From positions 65,720,001 through 65,784,000 of the forward strand of contig OZ231126.1 in assembly GCA_965153355.1 (NCBI GenBank): DNA of 64,000 nucleotides. The letters run 5' to 3'. The translations under genes and the position numbers were made by a program. Origin of the DNA: Flaccisagitta enflata (lineage: Eukaryota; Chaetognatha; Sagittoidea; Aphragmophora). The notes beneath the pieces were generated by a model. It had not been told where the DNA came from. It was given only the letters and a program-made list of their open reading frames with translations, and searched no databases. Positions 12,457 through 24,000 of the stretch are shown here, in pieces. Positions within the stretch are counted from its first letter, which is position 1; each line of letters begins with the position of its first letter.

Positions 12457-12995
12457 TTGTTGATATTCTGAATTTTTATGCAAATTTAAAATCTTCAGTG
12501 AGCAGTTGCTAAAACAACTGTATTCATTTTTTTTCTTTTTTGTCACATCAAAAACAAGTTTTCTTATATTCTGTTGCACTTAGTAAATTACGTCATTTGA
12601 CAGCAACAAGTTTTCCCATGTTTATATTTTTTGAGAATAAAAACACAATCATGGATCAAAGCGAAAATGGCAAAACCAGTGATAACTTTGTCCCCCGGGT
12701 AAATTCTTCCTGAGTAAATTTCAGTGCGTCATAAGAAATAATCAAAAGTAGGTATTTCAAAGCATATTCGCATATTCATTTTTCCTACTGCATTGTATGA
12801 ATTAAGTTTTGCAAAAAAAATTTCTACAAAATTTAAGATTAGTATTTTTTGATTAAAGAAAAATATTTTTTAAATTAATATCTTTACATTAGTGAAATGA
12901 GGTAAAGAGAAATTCCCAACTTTTGCTATGTGCTAGTTACTATATTGGTATCACGTTTTGCTCCTGCGACGGCAGGGTAAACTTCTCGATCTCTA
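12457..12995. other. no recognisable gene
   Basis: AT-rich sequence, including TTTTTGATTAAAG and AAATTT runs. Nothing to annotate. Confidence 0.4.
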
Positions 12996-13375
12996 CAGAA
13001 GGACCACTAATTTAGCGTGTGGCGGCACATTTTTTAGCACCACCCCCTACAGCTCAAACCCATTAATTAATTTTTTCACTAGGAACAACTTTGGATACCT
13101 TGAGGCAATACAAATGGCGCCACCGTGGCGATTTTTGAGTTTCCACTTTTATCCCCTCCAAATGATCACTCTTTGCCCACCCCTAAACCACCCCCGAGAG
13201 CCAAAAAATCGCATAATTGGGGGTGTTAAAAGTGGAAATTCAAAAATTGCCACGGTAGCGCCATTTGTATTGCCCCAAGGTATCCAGAACAGTTCCAAGT
13301 GAAAAAATGGGTTTGAGCTGTAGGGGGTGGTGCTAAAACTTTGTGCCGCCACACGCTAAATTAGTGGTCCTTCTG
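12996..13375. mobile_element. fold-back MITE, 380 bases
   Basis: CAGAAGGACCACTAATTTAG at the left matches the complement of the right end (to 13375). The arms continue through GTGTGGCGGCACA, ACCCCCTACAGCTCAAACCC and ATACAAATGGCGCC. A centre of about 60 bases separates them. I could not identify a clear target duplication. Confidence 0.82.
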
Positions 13376-13776
13376 CATTTACTCGTATCCAGCCAATGTT
13401 CTTCCCTTATCGCCGACTTTAGTGCAGATAAGATCTGAACTTCAATTTTTATCTGCGGAATCAAAGCGACTAGGGAAAAATGTCTCTGCGAACTTGCTTT
13501 TCACATTCCAATCTCGTGGATCCAGACTGGCTCGTCTCTCAAGGTAAGCGTGTCAAGCCTGGGATGCAAGATACTGTTGATACTATTGATGCGGAAAGTA
13601 TGAAATGTCGATTTCTCACTCGTCCGGTATCCATCCTGGCTGTCTTAGAGTCAAAAGAGTACTGGTGCATTGGCCCTCAACAGAATGGTAAATAGATATT
13701 AAGAGCACCTTTGTGGGATAAAATCTCCCTTAAAATTTAAGTTAAATCATGGCGCCATTTTTCGTCCCCTCCTGGA

Positions 13777-13929
13777 TAGTCGCGTGCACTCGATTCTACA
13801 CTGAAGTCGGTCAGTCGGTCGGTTGGTCCATATTATTTATGACCATGAAATGCGCGAAATAGCATTTCTGGCATCCGGTCGTATTGTATGTAGTGCCGTC
13901 GCACGCGACTTAGGTCTAATGACCTTGTT
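13777..13929 (+). mobile_element. short Helitron-like element (TCGCGTGC subfamily)
   Basis: 5' AGTCGCGTGCACTCGATTCT, complementary word GCACGCGACT at 13901-13910, end GACCTTGTT. The hairpin partner beside the 5' word is partly mutated (TCGATTCT). Confidence 0.7.
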
Positions 13930-14539
13930 TTCTGCAGGAGAGGAAGAAAGACAACAAATAGATTATGAAATATATATATGAGATATATATATTTCAAAGA
14001 TGTTTATGTATAAGATATATATATTTCAAAGATGTTGCACATATGTGCCTATGTAGTTGCGATTGTTTTTGTGAAACGGAGCGCGCGACTTGTTGAGCTT
14101 GTTCCTTTACTATTGCTTTTCCAAAACGTCTAAGCTGCATGAGTAGAAATTGGGACGATAACTTCTTCAACCATTGTGCAAGTGTTCATTTGTTCTGAGT
14201 TATGAGGGAACATACATGTTGCTAAACAGCTAAAGTGCCCCCCCCCCCGACTTTCTTGCTGAACAAAAGACGCCCGCATTTCTCGGAAATGATCATTCTA
14301 CGTCCTCTCAATTAACTGATTGTTGCCTTCTCTTATTGTTCTCCAGGAATATTGCTCTTGACAAAAATTTGTTGCCCTTGACTTATTTTCTTCATGCGCT
14401 GTTGAAGTATTTTCTTGAATTATTTTCTGATAACATTTTATCCCTAAAGAAACTGGCATTCAACTTAAATGGTTTGAAATGCGTGTGCGCCTTTTTTGCA
14501 TGTAGGCATTTCTGGAGAAAAAAACCGTTCTTAAGCAAA
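13930..14539. other. no recognisable gene
   Basis: Contains two copies of GATATATATATTTCAAAGATG (13980-14035) and otherwise nothing I can name. Confidence 0.4.
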
Positions 14540-14740
14540 AACAAGTCACCCGGAGGTCACAACATTATCGCGGACGGTTGGGTTGGGAATGAGGCCCCCC
14601 CTCCCATCTCTACCAATATCACAACCTCATCGATCATCGTCCTTACGCTTAGAGCACTTTTTCACACTTCTCGACTCGGGCATTACAGACCGACCGATCA
14701 AGGGATTAAAAGCCTATTTTTGAGTTGCGACTACTTATTC
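14540..14740 (-). mobile_element. short Helitron-like element, worn
   Basis: On the - strand it ends GTGACCTCCGGGTGACTTGTT at 14540, preceded by GTCCGCGATAATGTT. The 5' side near 14725-14735 shows AGTCGCAACT. The GTCC tract is reduced to GATCGGTCGGTC. It lies head-to-tail beside the next element. Confidence 0.6.
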
Positions 14741-14782
14741 TGAGAATAATTAGAACAAAAGAGCACAAGGCAGCGGAAATAA

Positions 14783-14941
14783 AACAAGGCCGGATACACG
14801 GCCACCAGTTGCGGACGGGTGGGCAGGGGCGGAAATGCGCGTTTTCACACTTTTCAACTCGTGCTCACCAACGGACCGACCAACCAACCGACCGACGGAC
14901 GGACGGACATAGCCTCTTATAGAGTTGCGTGTCCGCAACTA
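14783..14941 (-). mobile_element. short Helitron-like element (TTGCGGAC subfamily)
   Basis: On the - strand: AGTTGCGGACACGCAACT, CTCTATAAGAGG, (GTCC/GGTC)n, complementary word GTCCGCAACTGG, hairpin GGCCGTGTATCCGGCC, CTTGTT. All diagnostic parts are intact in about 159 bases, so it is a good reference copy. Confidence 0.85.
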
Positions 14942-15249
14942 AAAATACAGTCGAGCTTCACTAGAGCGCATCTCAGGGGACCGTACTAATTCATGCCTTA
15001 TAGGCGAGGTGCCTTATTGCCGAAAGCATAAAATTCTGTATTTTTACAAAAGCTAACTTCCAAAAACATGTATTCGCCATCGATTTATCAAATGTTGCAT
15101 TGCCGGGCGCAATAGGTACTAGTCATAGGATTTTCTTTTTCCTCTCTCGCTTTTATTTGCAGTTCCGTCTGTTGTCAATCACCCCTCGCTCCGCACTTTC
15201 ATTCGCGATTGAATCGCTTTACGTCTACATTGAGTCACATCGTCCAAAG

Positions 15250-16411
15250 ATGCAGTCCAACGCGAACGCCGTGGGACGTCTACAAGAGTGGACACAAAGA
15301 AAGAGTATTCCTGCACCGGATTATAAATTGGCCGACTCTAATGATGGACATTTCCACTACCGGGTCTCCATTTCTGGTATGTGTGTAAAAAATACCGAAA
15401 TCTTAAGTTGTTGCTAGTGTACGTGTAGTTTGCTGTAACCCTATGCCTGGGCACTATTATCGTTGGTTAATAGCAGGAGCGGTCTAAGTTTATGCCAGTT
15501 CAAATATGCTGAGTTTGAACCGGCCAACCGCTCCCTTTTTCTTGGTCAATGATTGAATCGTGCAACCCGAATGAAATTTCCACAGGTGTGGACTATGTTG
15601 GACAGGGTTCGGCACCCAGCAAATCTGCTGCGAAGCAAAAAGCTGCGAGAGATCTCATTCTACGCATTAAATCCGGTTCAACTGCGGTAGGTATAGGATT
15701 ACGATTATTTTGGCCTGTCAAAAGGCATTTTACATGGCCCGCCTTTTGTGCCTTTAAAATCGATTTCTGTTGAAAAGTGCCTCTTAGTCCTAATCTTGTC
15801 TGTGTTGCGTTCCCGCCTGCTTAGGTCCCAACGAATGCGCCGCCATCGGTTGCGACCACCAATCGATTGTCTACTTCTGTCGTTGGAGAGAGTCAGCAGG
15901 CGCCGTCATCTGCCAACGTCTCTTCAATGGTCACTCAATCCGAAAATCCCGTCGCCACTCATGCTCATCAATCAGCTCACCCAGCTTCTCCCGCGGTAGT
16001 AGGCGCTGGTTCTCTCGCGACCACCTCTTCTCCCAATGCCATCGGTCGTCTCCAAGAGTGGGCTCAAACGCGCGGTCTGGCTTTTCCGGTTTACAGCGAC
16101 ATTCGGACGTTCGACGGACGAAATCCCTTTGGATGCGTCGCACACGTCCCATCGATGGAGGAAGTCCAAGGGAACGGCATCGGGCGGACGAAGAAAGACG
16201 CCAAGAAGGACGCAGCGAAGAATCTCTTTGAAAAGCTGACGGAGATGCAATCGCAAGACGCTGATACTAAGGTGACTAAGTGAGTTTTTGCTGCCTCGAG
16301 ATTTGTTTTGGTTTTAGGCGTGAAGTGGGTGGTGGTGATGATTACGACGAAGTTTTTGAGGATTATGACATGGATATTAATCTGTTGTTGACTCGCTTCC
16401 TGCGGCAGTGA
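15250..16411 (+). CDS. protein with two double-stranded-RNA-binding domains
   Basis: Exons 15250-15376, 15586-15686, 15825-16279 and 16318-16411 join in frame to give 258 residues. The ATG at 15250 is the first in its exon, which has an acceptor-like TTTGCAG before 15163, so a spliced 5' UTR is likely. Domain 1 (about residues 5-73) runs from NAVGRLQEWTQRK to the basic helix SKSAAKQKAARDL. Domain 2 (about 147-213) runs from NAIGRLQEWAQTRG to GRTKKDAKKDAAKNLFEKL. A Ser/Ala/Pro/Thr-rich linker of about 70 residues separates them. An acidic tail follows (DDYDEVFEDYD). Both domains keep the alpha1 and KKxAK-type alpha2 features that contact dsRNA. Family knowledge places such two-domain proteins among cofactors of Dicer or Argonaute (TRBP/PACT/R2D2/RDE-4 group) or other dsRNA regulators. 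Which one is inference. The last intron would be only 38 bases (GTGAGT..TTTTAG); if it is retained the protein stops at 16281-16283 with 228 residues and no acidic tail. Confidence 0.85.
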
Positions 16412-16556
16412 AACGTTTGGCTCTATTGTTTTCTGATCGCTTGTTTACGTTGATATTATTACGTTGATATGATAGATTTTCCTTGCTTGTCATTGAACTG
16501 AGAAAACTCATTGCGTAGAGATTAATCATGATCGATCGCTGCCTAGATGTGATTTA

Positions 16557-17354
16557 GGGGGGGGGGAGGGGCAAATCGAGCCACTTTTACTGTTTTTGTT
16601 TGAGGAATTTTTTAAATAAATCCCCCGAAGCAATTTATTTCCATGTTTAGGGCTGATATAGCGAATTCCAGAGTGTGCCACATAGGGACCCATGTTTTTT
16701 TTAAAAAAACCTTATGTGGCCCGATTTACCCCAGGTGGGGCAAATCGGGCCACTTTTAGCTTCATTTGCATATTTCTCTAGGGGCTCATAACATCACCCA
16801 AATTTTATGCGAGGATGTCAGGAGCTAAGTTGGGGTTTGATTTGATTACATAATTGCAAAATTCGTTCGATATTAACTGAAAAAAGAGAATATTTTCTGG
16901 GCCAGAAATATCGCATTTTACAGCCAATAAATATCTGCTAACAAAGAAATTGAAGGAATTTCCCGGTGGCCCGATTGGCCCCACGTTTTGATCATCTTTT
17001 CAAACAGCAAGACTAGCAAATTGGTATCAAAGATTCATGTGATATGTAAGGTATTGGAGCTAATCACAATATCCAATACCAATAGGTCACCAAAAAAGAC
17101 AATTGTTGCAGTTGTGATAAAGTTTATCACAACCTATCAGTAATCGTGTCAGTATAGGTCTGGAATGAAGTTATGCCGATGCTGCTGTTGCAGCAGCAGT
17201 TCTGAAGAAACATCCTGACAACCCCATTGACTGGTGCAACTCATGGCAGGATCATCACTACTTTTATCCCATTAGTCATTTCAGAAGTGACATTAATATA
17301 CACATTACACAAGTGGCCCGATTTGCCCCTGGCCCGATTTTCCCCACCCTCCCC
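16557..17354. mobile_element. TA-flanked DNA element with G-rich inverted ends
   Basis: The left end GGGGCAAATCGAGCCACTTT (after a run of G from 16557) matches the complement of the right end, GGGGCAAATCGGGCCACT. TA flanks both sides (16555-16556, 17355-17356). An internal palindrome, GTGGCCCGATTTACCCC next to GGGGCAAATCGGGCCAC, lies near 16717-16757. There is no transposase frame. Confidence 0.68.
16615..16620 (+). promoter_or_regulatory. possible poly(A) signal of the dsRBD gene
   Basis: This AATAAA is the first I see after the stop, about 200 bases downstream. It falls inside the left end of a transposon, so the element may supply the 3' end of the transcript. Confidence 0.4.
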
Positions 17355-17405
17355 TACTCTTACTTTCACAGGCTCTGCTAATCTTACTCATCTCCCCTTC
17401 CTGTC

Positions 17406-17461
17406 NNNNNNNNNNNNNNNNNNNNNNNNNNNNNNNNNNNNNNNNNNNNNNNNNNNNNNNN
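17406..17461. other. assembly gap (56 N)
   Basis: Unknown bases. The translated frames running across it are meaningless. Confidence 0.99.
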
Positions 17462-17482
17462 TTGGGGTGTATGGGTGTCAAT

Positions 17483-17752
17483 GTTTGATTTTGAGTGTTG
17501 ACATTGAGGCCCAATTGAAATAAGACCAACGAGTGGAGCAGCCTACTTCATAGGGTCATGTGGAAATGTGCTGTATGGATTGGAAGATGATTAAGGAAGA
17601 TTCTTCCCACAAATAAAATCTGAAGCACTGACAATCAACATATGAGGACATCAACATATGATTTGAGTGTTGATATTTTGGCCAGATGAGATAAAGACCA
17701 GTGTTAAGCCATCGTACCACATAGGGTAATTTGGAAATGTGCTGCATGAACA
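17483..17752. repeat. two tandem copies of a ~172-base unit
   Basis: TTTGATTTTGAGTGTTGACA (17483) recurs as TATGATTTGAGTGTTGATAT (17657), each followed by CATAGGGT..GGAAATGTGCTG. The copies are diverged, and the array probably continues into the gap. Confidence 0.75.
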
Positions 17753-17759
17753 CACAGAA

Positions 17760-17844
17760 TAAAAGATGGATCAATCACAAGGGGTTGGATGCTTTTGCTC
17801 ATATCACCCATCTGCAACAATGCTGTGACCCAGCGTCACTTGTT
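17760..17844 (+). mobile_element. 3' end of a short Helitron-like element
   Basis: ATCTGCAACAATGCTGTGAC followed by CCAGCGTCACTTGTT has the word and hairpin order of the family's 3' end. No 5' end is recognisable. A second family 5' end (AGTCAAGTGCTAAGCAACT, 17873) starts about 30 bases on. Confidence 0.5.
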
Positions 17845-18388
17845 TTTGAAAATCTTTTGTTTAGTCAAGTGCTAAGCAACTACACCCCGCTTTTTCAGTC
17901 CGTTGGTTGGTCCGTCCGTTGGTCCGTCCATCCATCTGTGGTGAAGTGCTATGTAAATTCAATGTAATACAATCATTTCTATTAACCTTATAAAAGAAAT
18001 AACATAGATATGAATGTAACTTGACCATATTATGTTTTTTCCTCAATCAAAGATATGCAATTTTCGCGTTTTTTTAAGTATGAACATCCTAAAATTACCT
18101 TAAAAATCTTTGGGTAATAGTTGTTTTTCTCAAAACATATGTTCTAAGGATGGGAAAAATGCCTTCAAACGTTTGTACGGAATTTCCCCCATGTGGTTCT
18201 TTACATATCTGTGCCTAAAAACCATATACCTCCGACTCTCTTCGAAAAAAAAATAAACGACCATAGCTCTTCGAATTTTTGTGAAAAGCAGGAACTTGGT
18301 ACGACGTTACATTTGTATGGGAAAAAAAAATTAGAGATGCATCTCAGTTCAAATAGGTATGGAATAACGAACAAATCAAAATGGCTGT

Positions 18389-18519
18389 TGTTGGGGTGCA
18401 CCGGGAGCGGGTAAAATCAATCAATCAGTCAATTCTCGTCCCAAACAGAGAAAATAACCGTTAAAAGAAGGAATGATGACCGATTGATTGATATCACCCG
18501 CTTCCGGTGCACCCCAACA
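18389..18519. mobile_element. 131-base MITE
   Basis: Inverted arms of about 43 bases: TGTTGGGGTGCACCGGGAGC at the left and its near-complement to 18519, continuing GGGT..ATCAATCAATC on both. The short centre is unrelated. No clear target duplication. Confidence 0.78.
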
Positions 18520-18899
18520 CTGCACTGTGAGCACACAAAAAGAGTTTACTAACGGCAACGGCTACAAAAGAATCGACGCGTGAAGAAAAAAAAACAACCC
18601 AAAAAACAAAAGAAAAAGTTTGAAAACAGGAAAAGAGGAAGAATATTTTCGAAAACAATGGACACGATCTCCAGCTAAATTTTACCTTACTTCTTCTCCA
18701 CAAGTTTGAAAAACAGGTAAAGTGTTTAACCAGTGCTGTGTACCGATTGAAAAGTTTAAGGAAACGTGCGTCTTTCTGCCTCAACACTTTAGCCGCCCTT
18801 GCTGCATTCATTCATTCATTTATTTTTACATTCATTCATTCATTCATTCATTCTTTTTTCAAACACTCGACTCACTATTGCAATCAGAACGATGTTTCT

Positions 18900-19082
18900 T
18901 CCCTCATGTAAATCTCTTTGTTCCTCTGTCCGTCCGTCCGTCGGTCCGTCCATCGTGGGAAAACGTTTTAGTCTATTTTTGCGATGTGTGAGTGTGGGGA
19001 GTGGGGGCGCTGCGTGTAGATTGGGGATGGACGCCCCTGTCCATTAGTCCGCCACGATATTGTGACCCCGCGTCACTTGTCC
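18900..19082 (+). mobile_element. short Helitron-like element, 5' end unclear
   Basis: (GTCC)n at 18925-18955 and a 3' end GTCCGCCACGATATTGTGAC then CCCGCGTCACTTGTC. The 5' word cannot be recognised. Confidence 0.55.
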
Positions 19083-19276
19083 TGCTTCCCTCTTGTACCG
19101 TTCCACCATTCCTGCGTCTTTTCTCCTTTTCTTCTCACACGTCTGTAACTGAAAGTTTCAGGGCTTCATTATTGATTCTTCTAACCTCATTCATTCCGCG
19201 TCTTTCAAAGCCTCCGAGTAGCTTCTGTTTCAAATGCGCCTTTTCCGTTTTCCTCTTTTTTTTTTTGCTTGACAGA

Positions 19277-19366
19277 AATGAATGAATGAATGAATGAATG
19301 AATGAATGAATGAATGAATGAATGAATGAATGAATGAATGAATGAATGAATGAATGAATGAATGAA
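19277..19366. repeat. (AATG)n microsatellite
   Basis: About 22 AATG units. Degenerate CATTCATT runs continue at 18805-18855 and in patches over 19640-20640, so the region as a whole is ATTC-rich. Confidence 0.95.
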
Positions 19367-19492
19367 ACAATTTGTTCCAAGTTTGTAAATTGAAGTGGAA
19401 TCAACCGAGGCGTCAATGAATGGAGAAATTCTTATCTAATTAACTTGAACCAATACTTCGTTTGTCCTTAATCGTGGAAATTTGTTTTTTTT

Positions 19493-19759
19493 TAGATGCG
19501 TCCTCGCATCTCTATGATAGGCTGTGTCCGTTGGTCGGTCGGTCTGTTGGTTGGTTGGTAACGCATTCATTAAAAACATCAAAATCAAGCATATTTTCAT
19601 CAGAAAAGTGGTTCTACCCCAGTAAAAGAAGCATACAACAAGGAATTCATTCATTAAATCATTTATTCATTCACAAATGACATTCATTAATAAAAAACAT
19701 TCATTCATAAAAAAACATTCATTCAAAGAGGACGCATCGATGGCCTACTTGGCCTTGTT
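19493..19759 (+). mobile_element. short Helitron-like element (ATGCGTCC subfamily)
   Basis: 5' AGATGCGTCCTCGCATCT, CTCTATGATAGG, (GGTC/GGTT)n and GTAACGC. The 3' word GGACGCATC (19730-19738) is followed by GATGGCC and TTGGCCTTGTT. Words and 3' end are closest to those of the large element at 43953-54385, so it is a plausible dependent of that lineage. Confidence 0.85.
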
Positions 19760-20717
19760 TCTTCTTACTTTGCAAAATAATGAATTCCATGAATATACGA
19801 TGAAATCGATATGTTAATTCTATGTTCTAACTCTAAGAACCACAATTGAAATTCCGAAAAAAGAAAGAAAGGAAAAGAATGAATTTTAGAGTAAGACGCG
19901 GAGCAAGAAAAGCCAGTCAGATTCCAGTCATATGGGTCAAAAAATGAATTATTGATTTGATGCAAATCAATTGTTGAATATTATTAGGCATTGCATACTG
20001 ATCACATTGCAAAAAAAATTAATGCAAAATATTGATTTTTTAGCTAAATATTACTAAAAAACTAATAAATTTTCAAAATATAGACAGTTGGGGGAAATTA
20101 ACAGATCTTTTTAAAAATTTGTAACCATTTCAACAATTCTTATAAATGCATGAATACAATATCATAATTTAGTAATGTTCATTGATTTTGTATGAATTCA
20201 TTCACTCTATCATTCATAAATTCATTCATTTTTGCTTATTTTCAAAGTTTTTTTTATCTTAATTAAGAAAAAAAATTGTTTTTCTTCTCCTTATAGTATA
20301 AAAGCGATAGAATATTTTTTTTAACGTTCATTAATTCAATTTTTCATTCATTCATTTGTTCATTTCACATTTACTTAATTTTTTTCTATTCATTCATTTA
20401 TGAATCAATTATTCAATTCAATCTATCATTAATTCTTCCATCGTGACAAAATTTTCCATACTTACGTCAAACATATCTGGTATTAGATTCAATGATCCAT
20501 TTTCTTTTCTGTTTGTCAACATTTCTTTCATTCCTCTTTTCAATTATTTATTCACTCATTCATTCAAACATTCATTCATTCAGTCATTCATTTTTTAATT
20601 GATATCTACAAACATGCTTGGATATATTCATTCATTCAGAGATTGGTTTATCGAAAGTTTTGAAAAATCTACTCATAACTGATCATTTATTCTTCTAAAT
20701 TAGCTTCAGTTTATATA
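19760..20717. other. AT-rich, ATTCATTC-scattered sequence
   Basis: Loose ATTCATTC tetranucleotide clusters in AT-rich DNA. No gene or element ends are seen. Confidence 0.5.
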
Positions 20718-20878
20718 CACTTTTTATTTTTTATAAGAACCTAGTTTATAAGAACATCAAGCCTTTAAATCGCTCAAAAATTAAGAACATTGTAGTTATT
20801 ATACTAGTAGCTATCTCTATCTCTTTCAAAGGCTTCAGAAAAAAAATGATGTTCTTATAAAAAATAAAATAAAAAGTG
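20718..20878. mobile_element. TA-flanked MITE, 161 bases
   Basis: CACTTTTTATTTTTTATAAG at the left and its complement at the right (GTTCTTATAAAAAATA..AAAAGTG), with TA on both sides (20716-20717, 20879-20880). Confidence 0.78.
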
Positions 20879-21080
20879 TATCCGTAGCTTTTAAAAGCAG
20901 GTGGGTAAATCATTGAGTCGGGATTTGTTCCTTTTTTTCCAAAAGCAAGTTTTTAGCCACTTCAAATCCCTGGGGATCGGAGTCATCACACACAAAACAA
21001 ATGAACAGTTCTGAAAACGATCTCTTTTTTGTGTTTGACAGCAGAATGATTTTGAAGATGAGAAGGAACTTGCCATTACT

Positions 21081-24000
21081 GCGGGTGTTAGGTTTTGGCC
21101 GCACTGTGTAGGCTGGCAGGGGTGATGAGGGTGGTCGGAGTGGAGATAGGGCATTTATCTGCGGGTGTTAGGTTTTGGCCGCACTGTGTAGGCTGGCAGG
21201 GGTGATGAGGGTGGTCGGAGTGGAGATAGGGCATTTATCTGCGGGTGTTAGGTTTTAGCCGCACTGTGTAGGCTGGCAGGGGTGATGAGGGTGGTCGGAG
21301 TGGAGATAGGGCATTTATCTGCGGGTGTTAGGTTTTGGCCGCACTGTGTAGGCTGGCAGGGGTGATGAGGGTGGTCGGAGTGGAGATAGGGCATTTATCT
21401 GCGGGTGTTAGGTTTTGGCCGCACTGTGTAGGCTGGCAGGGGTGATGAGGGTGGTCGGAGTGGAGATAGGGCATTTATCTGCGGGTGTTAGGTTTTGGCC
21501 GCACTGTGTAGGCTGGCAGGGGTGATGAGGGTGGTCGGAGTGGAGATAGGGCATTTATCTGCGGGTGTTAGGTTTTGGCCGCACTGTGTAGGCTGGCAGG
21601 GGTGATGAGGGTGGTCGGAGTGGAGATAGGGCATTTATCTGCGGGTGTTAGGTTTTGGCCGCACTGTGTAGGCTGGCAGGGGTGATGAGGGTGGTCGGAG
21701 TGGAGATAGGGCATTTATCTGCGGGTGTTAGGTTTTGGCCGCACTGTGTAGGCTGGCAGGGGTGATGAGGGTGGTCGGAGTGGAGATAGGGCATTTATCT
21801 GCGGGTGTTAGGTTTTGGCCGCACTGTGTAGGCTGGCAGGGGTGATGAGGGTGGTCGGAGTGGAGATAGGGCATTTATCTGCGGGTGTTAGGTTTTGGCC
21901 GCACTGTGTAGGCTGGCAGGGGTGATGAGGGTGGTCGGAGTGGAGATAGGGCATTTATCTGCGGGTGTTAGGTTTTGGCCGCACTGTGTAGGCTGGCAGG
22001 GGTGATGAGGGTGGTCGGAGTGGAGATAGGGCATTTATCTGCGGGTGTTAGGTTTTGGCCGCACTGTGTAGGCTGGCAGGGGTGATTAGGGTGGTCGGAG
22101 TGGAGAGAGGGCATTTATCTGCGGGTGTTAGGTTTTGGCCGCACTGTGTAGGCTGGCAGGGGTGATTAGGGTGGTCGGAGTGGAGATAGGGCATTTATCT
22201 GCGGGTGTTAGGTTTTGGCCGCACTGTGTAGGCTGGCAGGGGTGATGAGGGTGGTCGGAGTGGAGATAGGGCATTTATCTGCGGGTGTTAGGTTTTGGCC
22301 GCACTGTGTAGGCTGGCAGGGGTGATGAGGGTGGTCGGAGTGGAGATAGGGCATTTATCTGCGGGTGTTAGGTTTTGGCCGCACTGTGTAGGCTGGCAGG
22401 GGTGATGAGGGTGGTCGGAGTGGAGATAGGGCATTTATCTGCGGGTGTTAGGTTTTGGCCGCACTGTGTAGGCTGGCAGGGGTGATGAGGGTGGTCGGAG
22501 TGGAGATAGGGCATTTATCTGCGGGTGTTAGGTTTTGGCCGCACTGTGTAGGCTGGCAGGGGTGATGAGGGTGGTCGGAGTGGAGATAGGGCATTTATCT
22601 GCGGGTGTTAGGTTTTGGCCGCACTGTGTAGGCTGGCAGGGGTGATGAGGGTGGTCGGAGTGGAGATAGGGCATTTATCTGCGGGTGTTAGGTTTTGGCC
22701 GCACTGTGTAGGCTGGCAGGGGTGATGAGGGTGGTCGGAGTGGAGATAGGGCATTTATCTGCGGGTGTTAGGTTTTGGCCGCACTGTGTAGGCTGGCAGG
22801 GGTGATGAGGGTGGTCGGAGTGGAGATAGGGCATTTATCTGCGGGTGTTAGGTTTTGGCCGCACTGTGTAGGCTGGCAGGGGTGATGAGGGTGGTCGGAG
22901 TGGAGATAGGGCATTTATCTGCGGGTGTTAGGTTTTGGCCGCACTGTGTAGGCTGGCAGGGGTGATGAGGGTGGTCGGAGTGGAGATAGGGCATTTATCT
23001 GCGGGTGTTAGGTTTTGGCCGCACTGTGTAGGCTGGCAGGGGTGATGAGGGTGGTCGGAGTGGAGATAGGGCATTTATCTGCGGGTGTTAGGTTTTGGCC
23101 GCACTGTGTAGGCTGGCAGGGGTGATGAGGGTGGTCGGAGTGGAGATAGGGCATTTATCTGCGGGTGTTAGGTTTTGGCCGCACTGTGTAGGCTGGCAGG
23201 GGTGATGAGGGTGGTCGGAGTGGAGATAGGGCATTTATCTGCGGGTGTTAGGTTTTGGCCGCACTGTGTAGGCTGGCAGGGGTGATGAGGGTGGTCGGAG
23301 TGGAGATAGGGCATTTATCTGCGGGTGTTAGGTTTTGGCCGCACTGTGTAGGCTGGCAGGGGTGATGAGGGTGGTCGGAGTGGAGATAGGGCATTTATCT
23401 GCGGGTGTTAGGTTTTGGCCGCACTGTGTAGGCTGGCAGGGGTGATGAGGGTGGTCGGAGTGGAGATAGGGCATTTATCTGCGGGTGTTAGGTTTTGGCC
23501 GCACTGTGTAGGCTGGCAGGGGTGATGAGGGTGGTCGGAGTGGAGATAGGGCATTTATCTGCGGGTGTTAGGTTTTGGCCGCACTGTGTAGGCTGGCAGG
23601 GGTGATGAGGGTGGTCGGAGTGGAGATAGGGCATTTATCTGCGGGTGTTAGGTTTTGGCCGCACTGTGTAGGCTGGCAGGGGTGATGAGGGTGGTCGGAG
23701 TGGAGATAGGGCATTTATCTGCGGGTGTTAGGTTTTGGCCGCACTGTGTAGGCTGGCAGGGGTGATGAGGGTGGTCGGAGTGGAGATAGGGCATTTATCT
23801 GCGGGTGTTAGGTTTTGGCCGCACTGTGTAGGCTGGCAGGGGTGATGAGGGTGGTCGGAGTGGAGATAGGGCATTTATCTGCGGGCGTTTGGTTTTGGCC
23901 GCACTGTGTAGGCTGGCAGGGGTGATTAGGGTGGTCGGAGTGGAGATAGGGCATTTATCTGCGGGTGTTAGGTTTTGGCCGCACTGTGTAGGCTGGCAGG

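Noticed and set aside
13480-13560. Possible first exon (MSLRTCFSHSNLVDPDWLVSQ) with a GTAAGC donor
   Set aside because: Joined to the acceptor before 15163 it runs into a stop, and nothing in it resembles a known domain.
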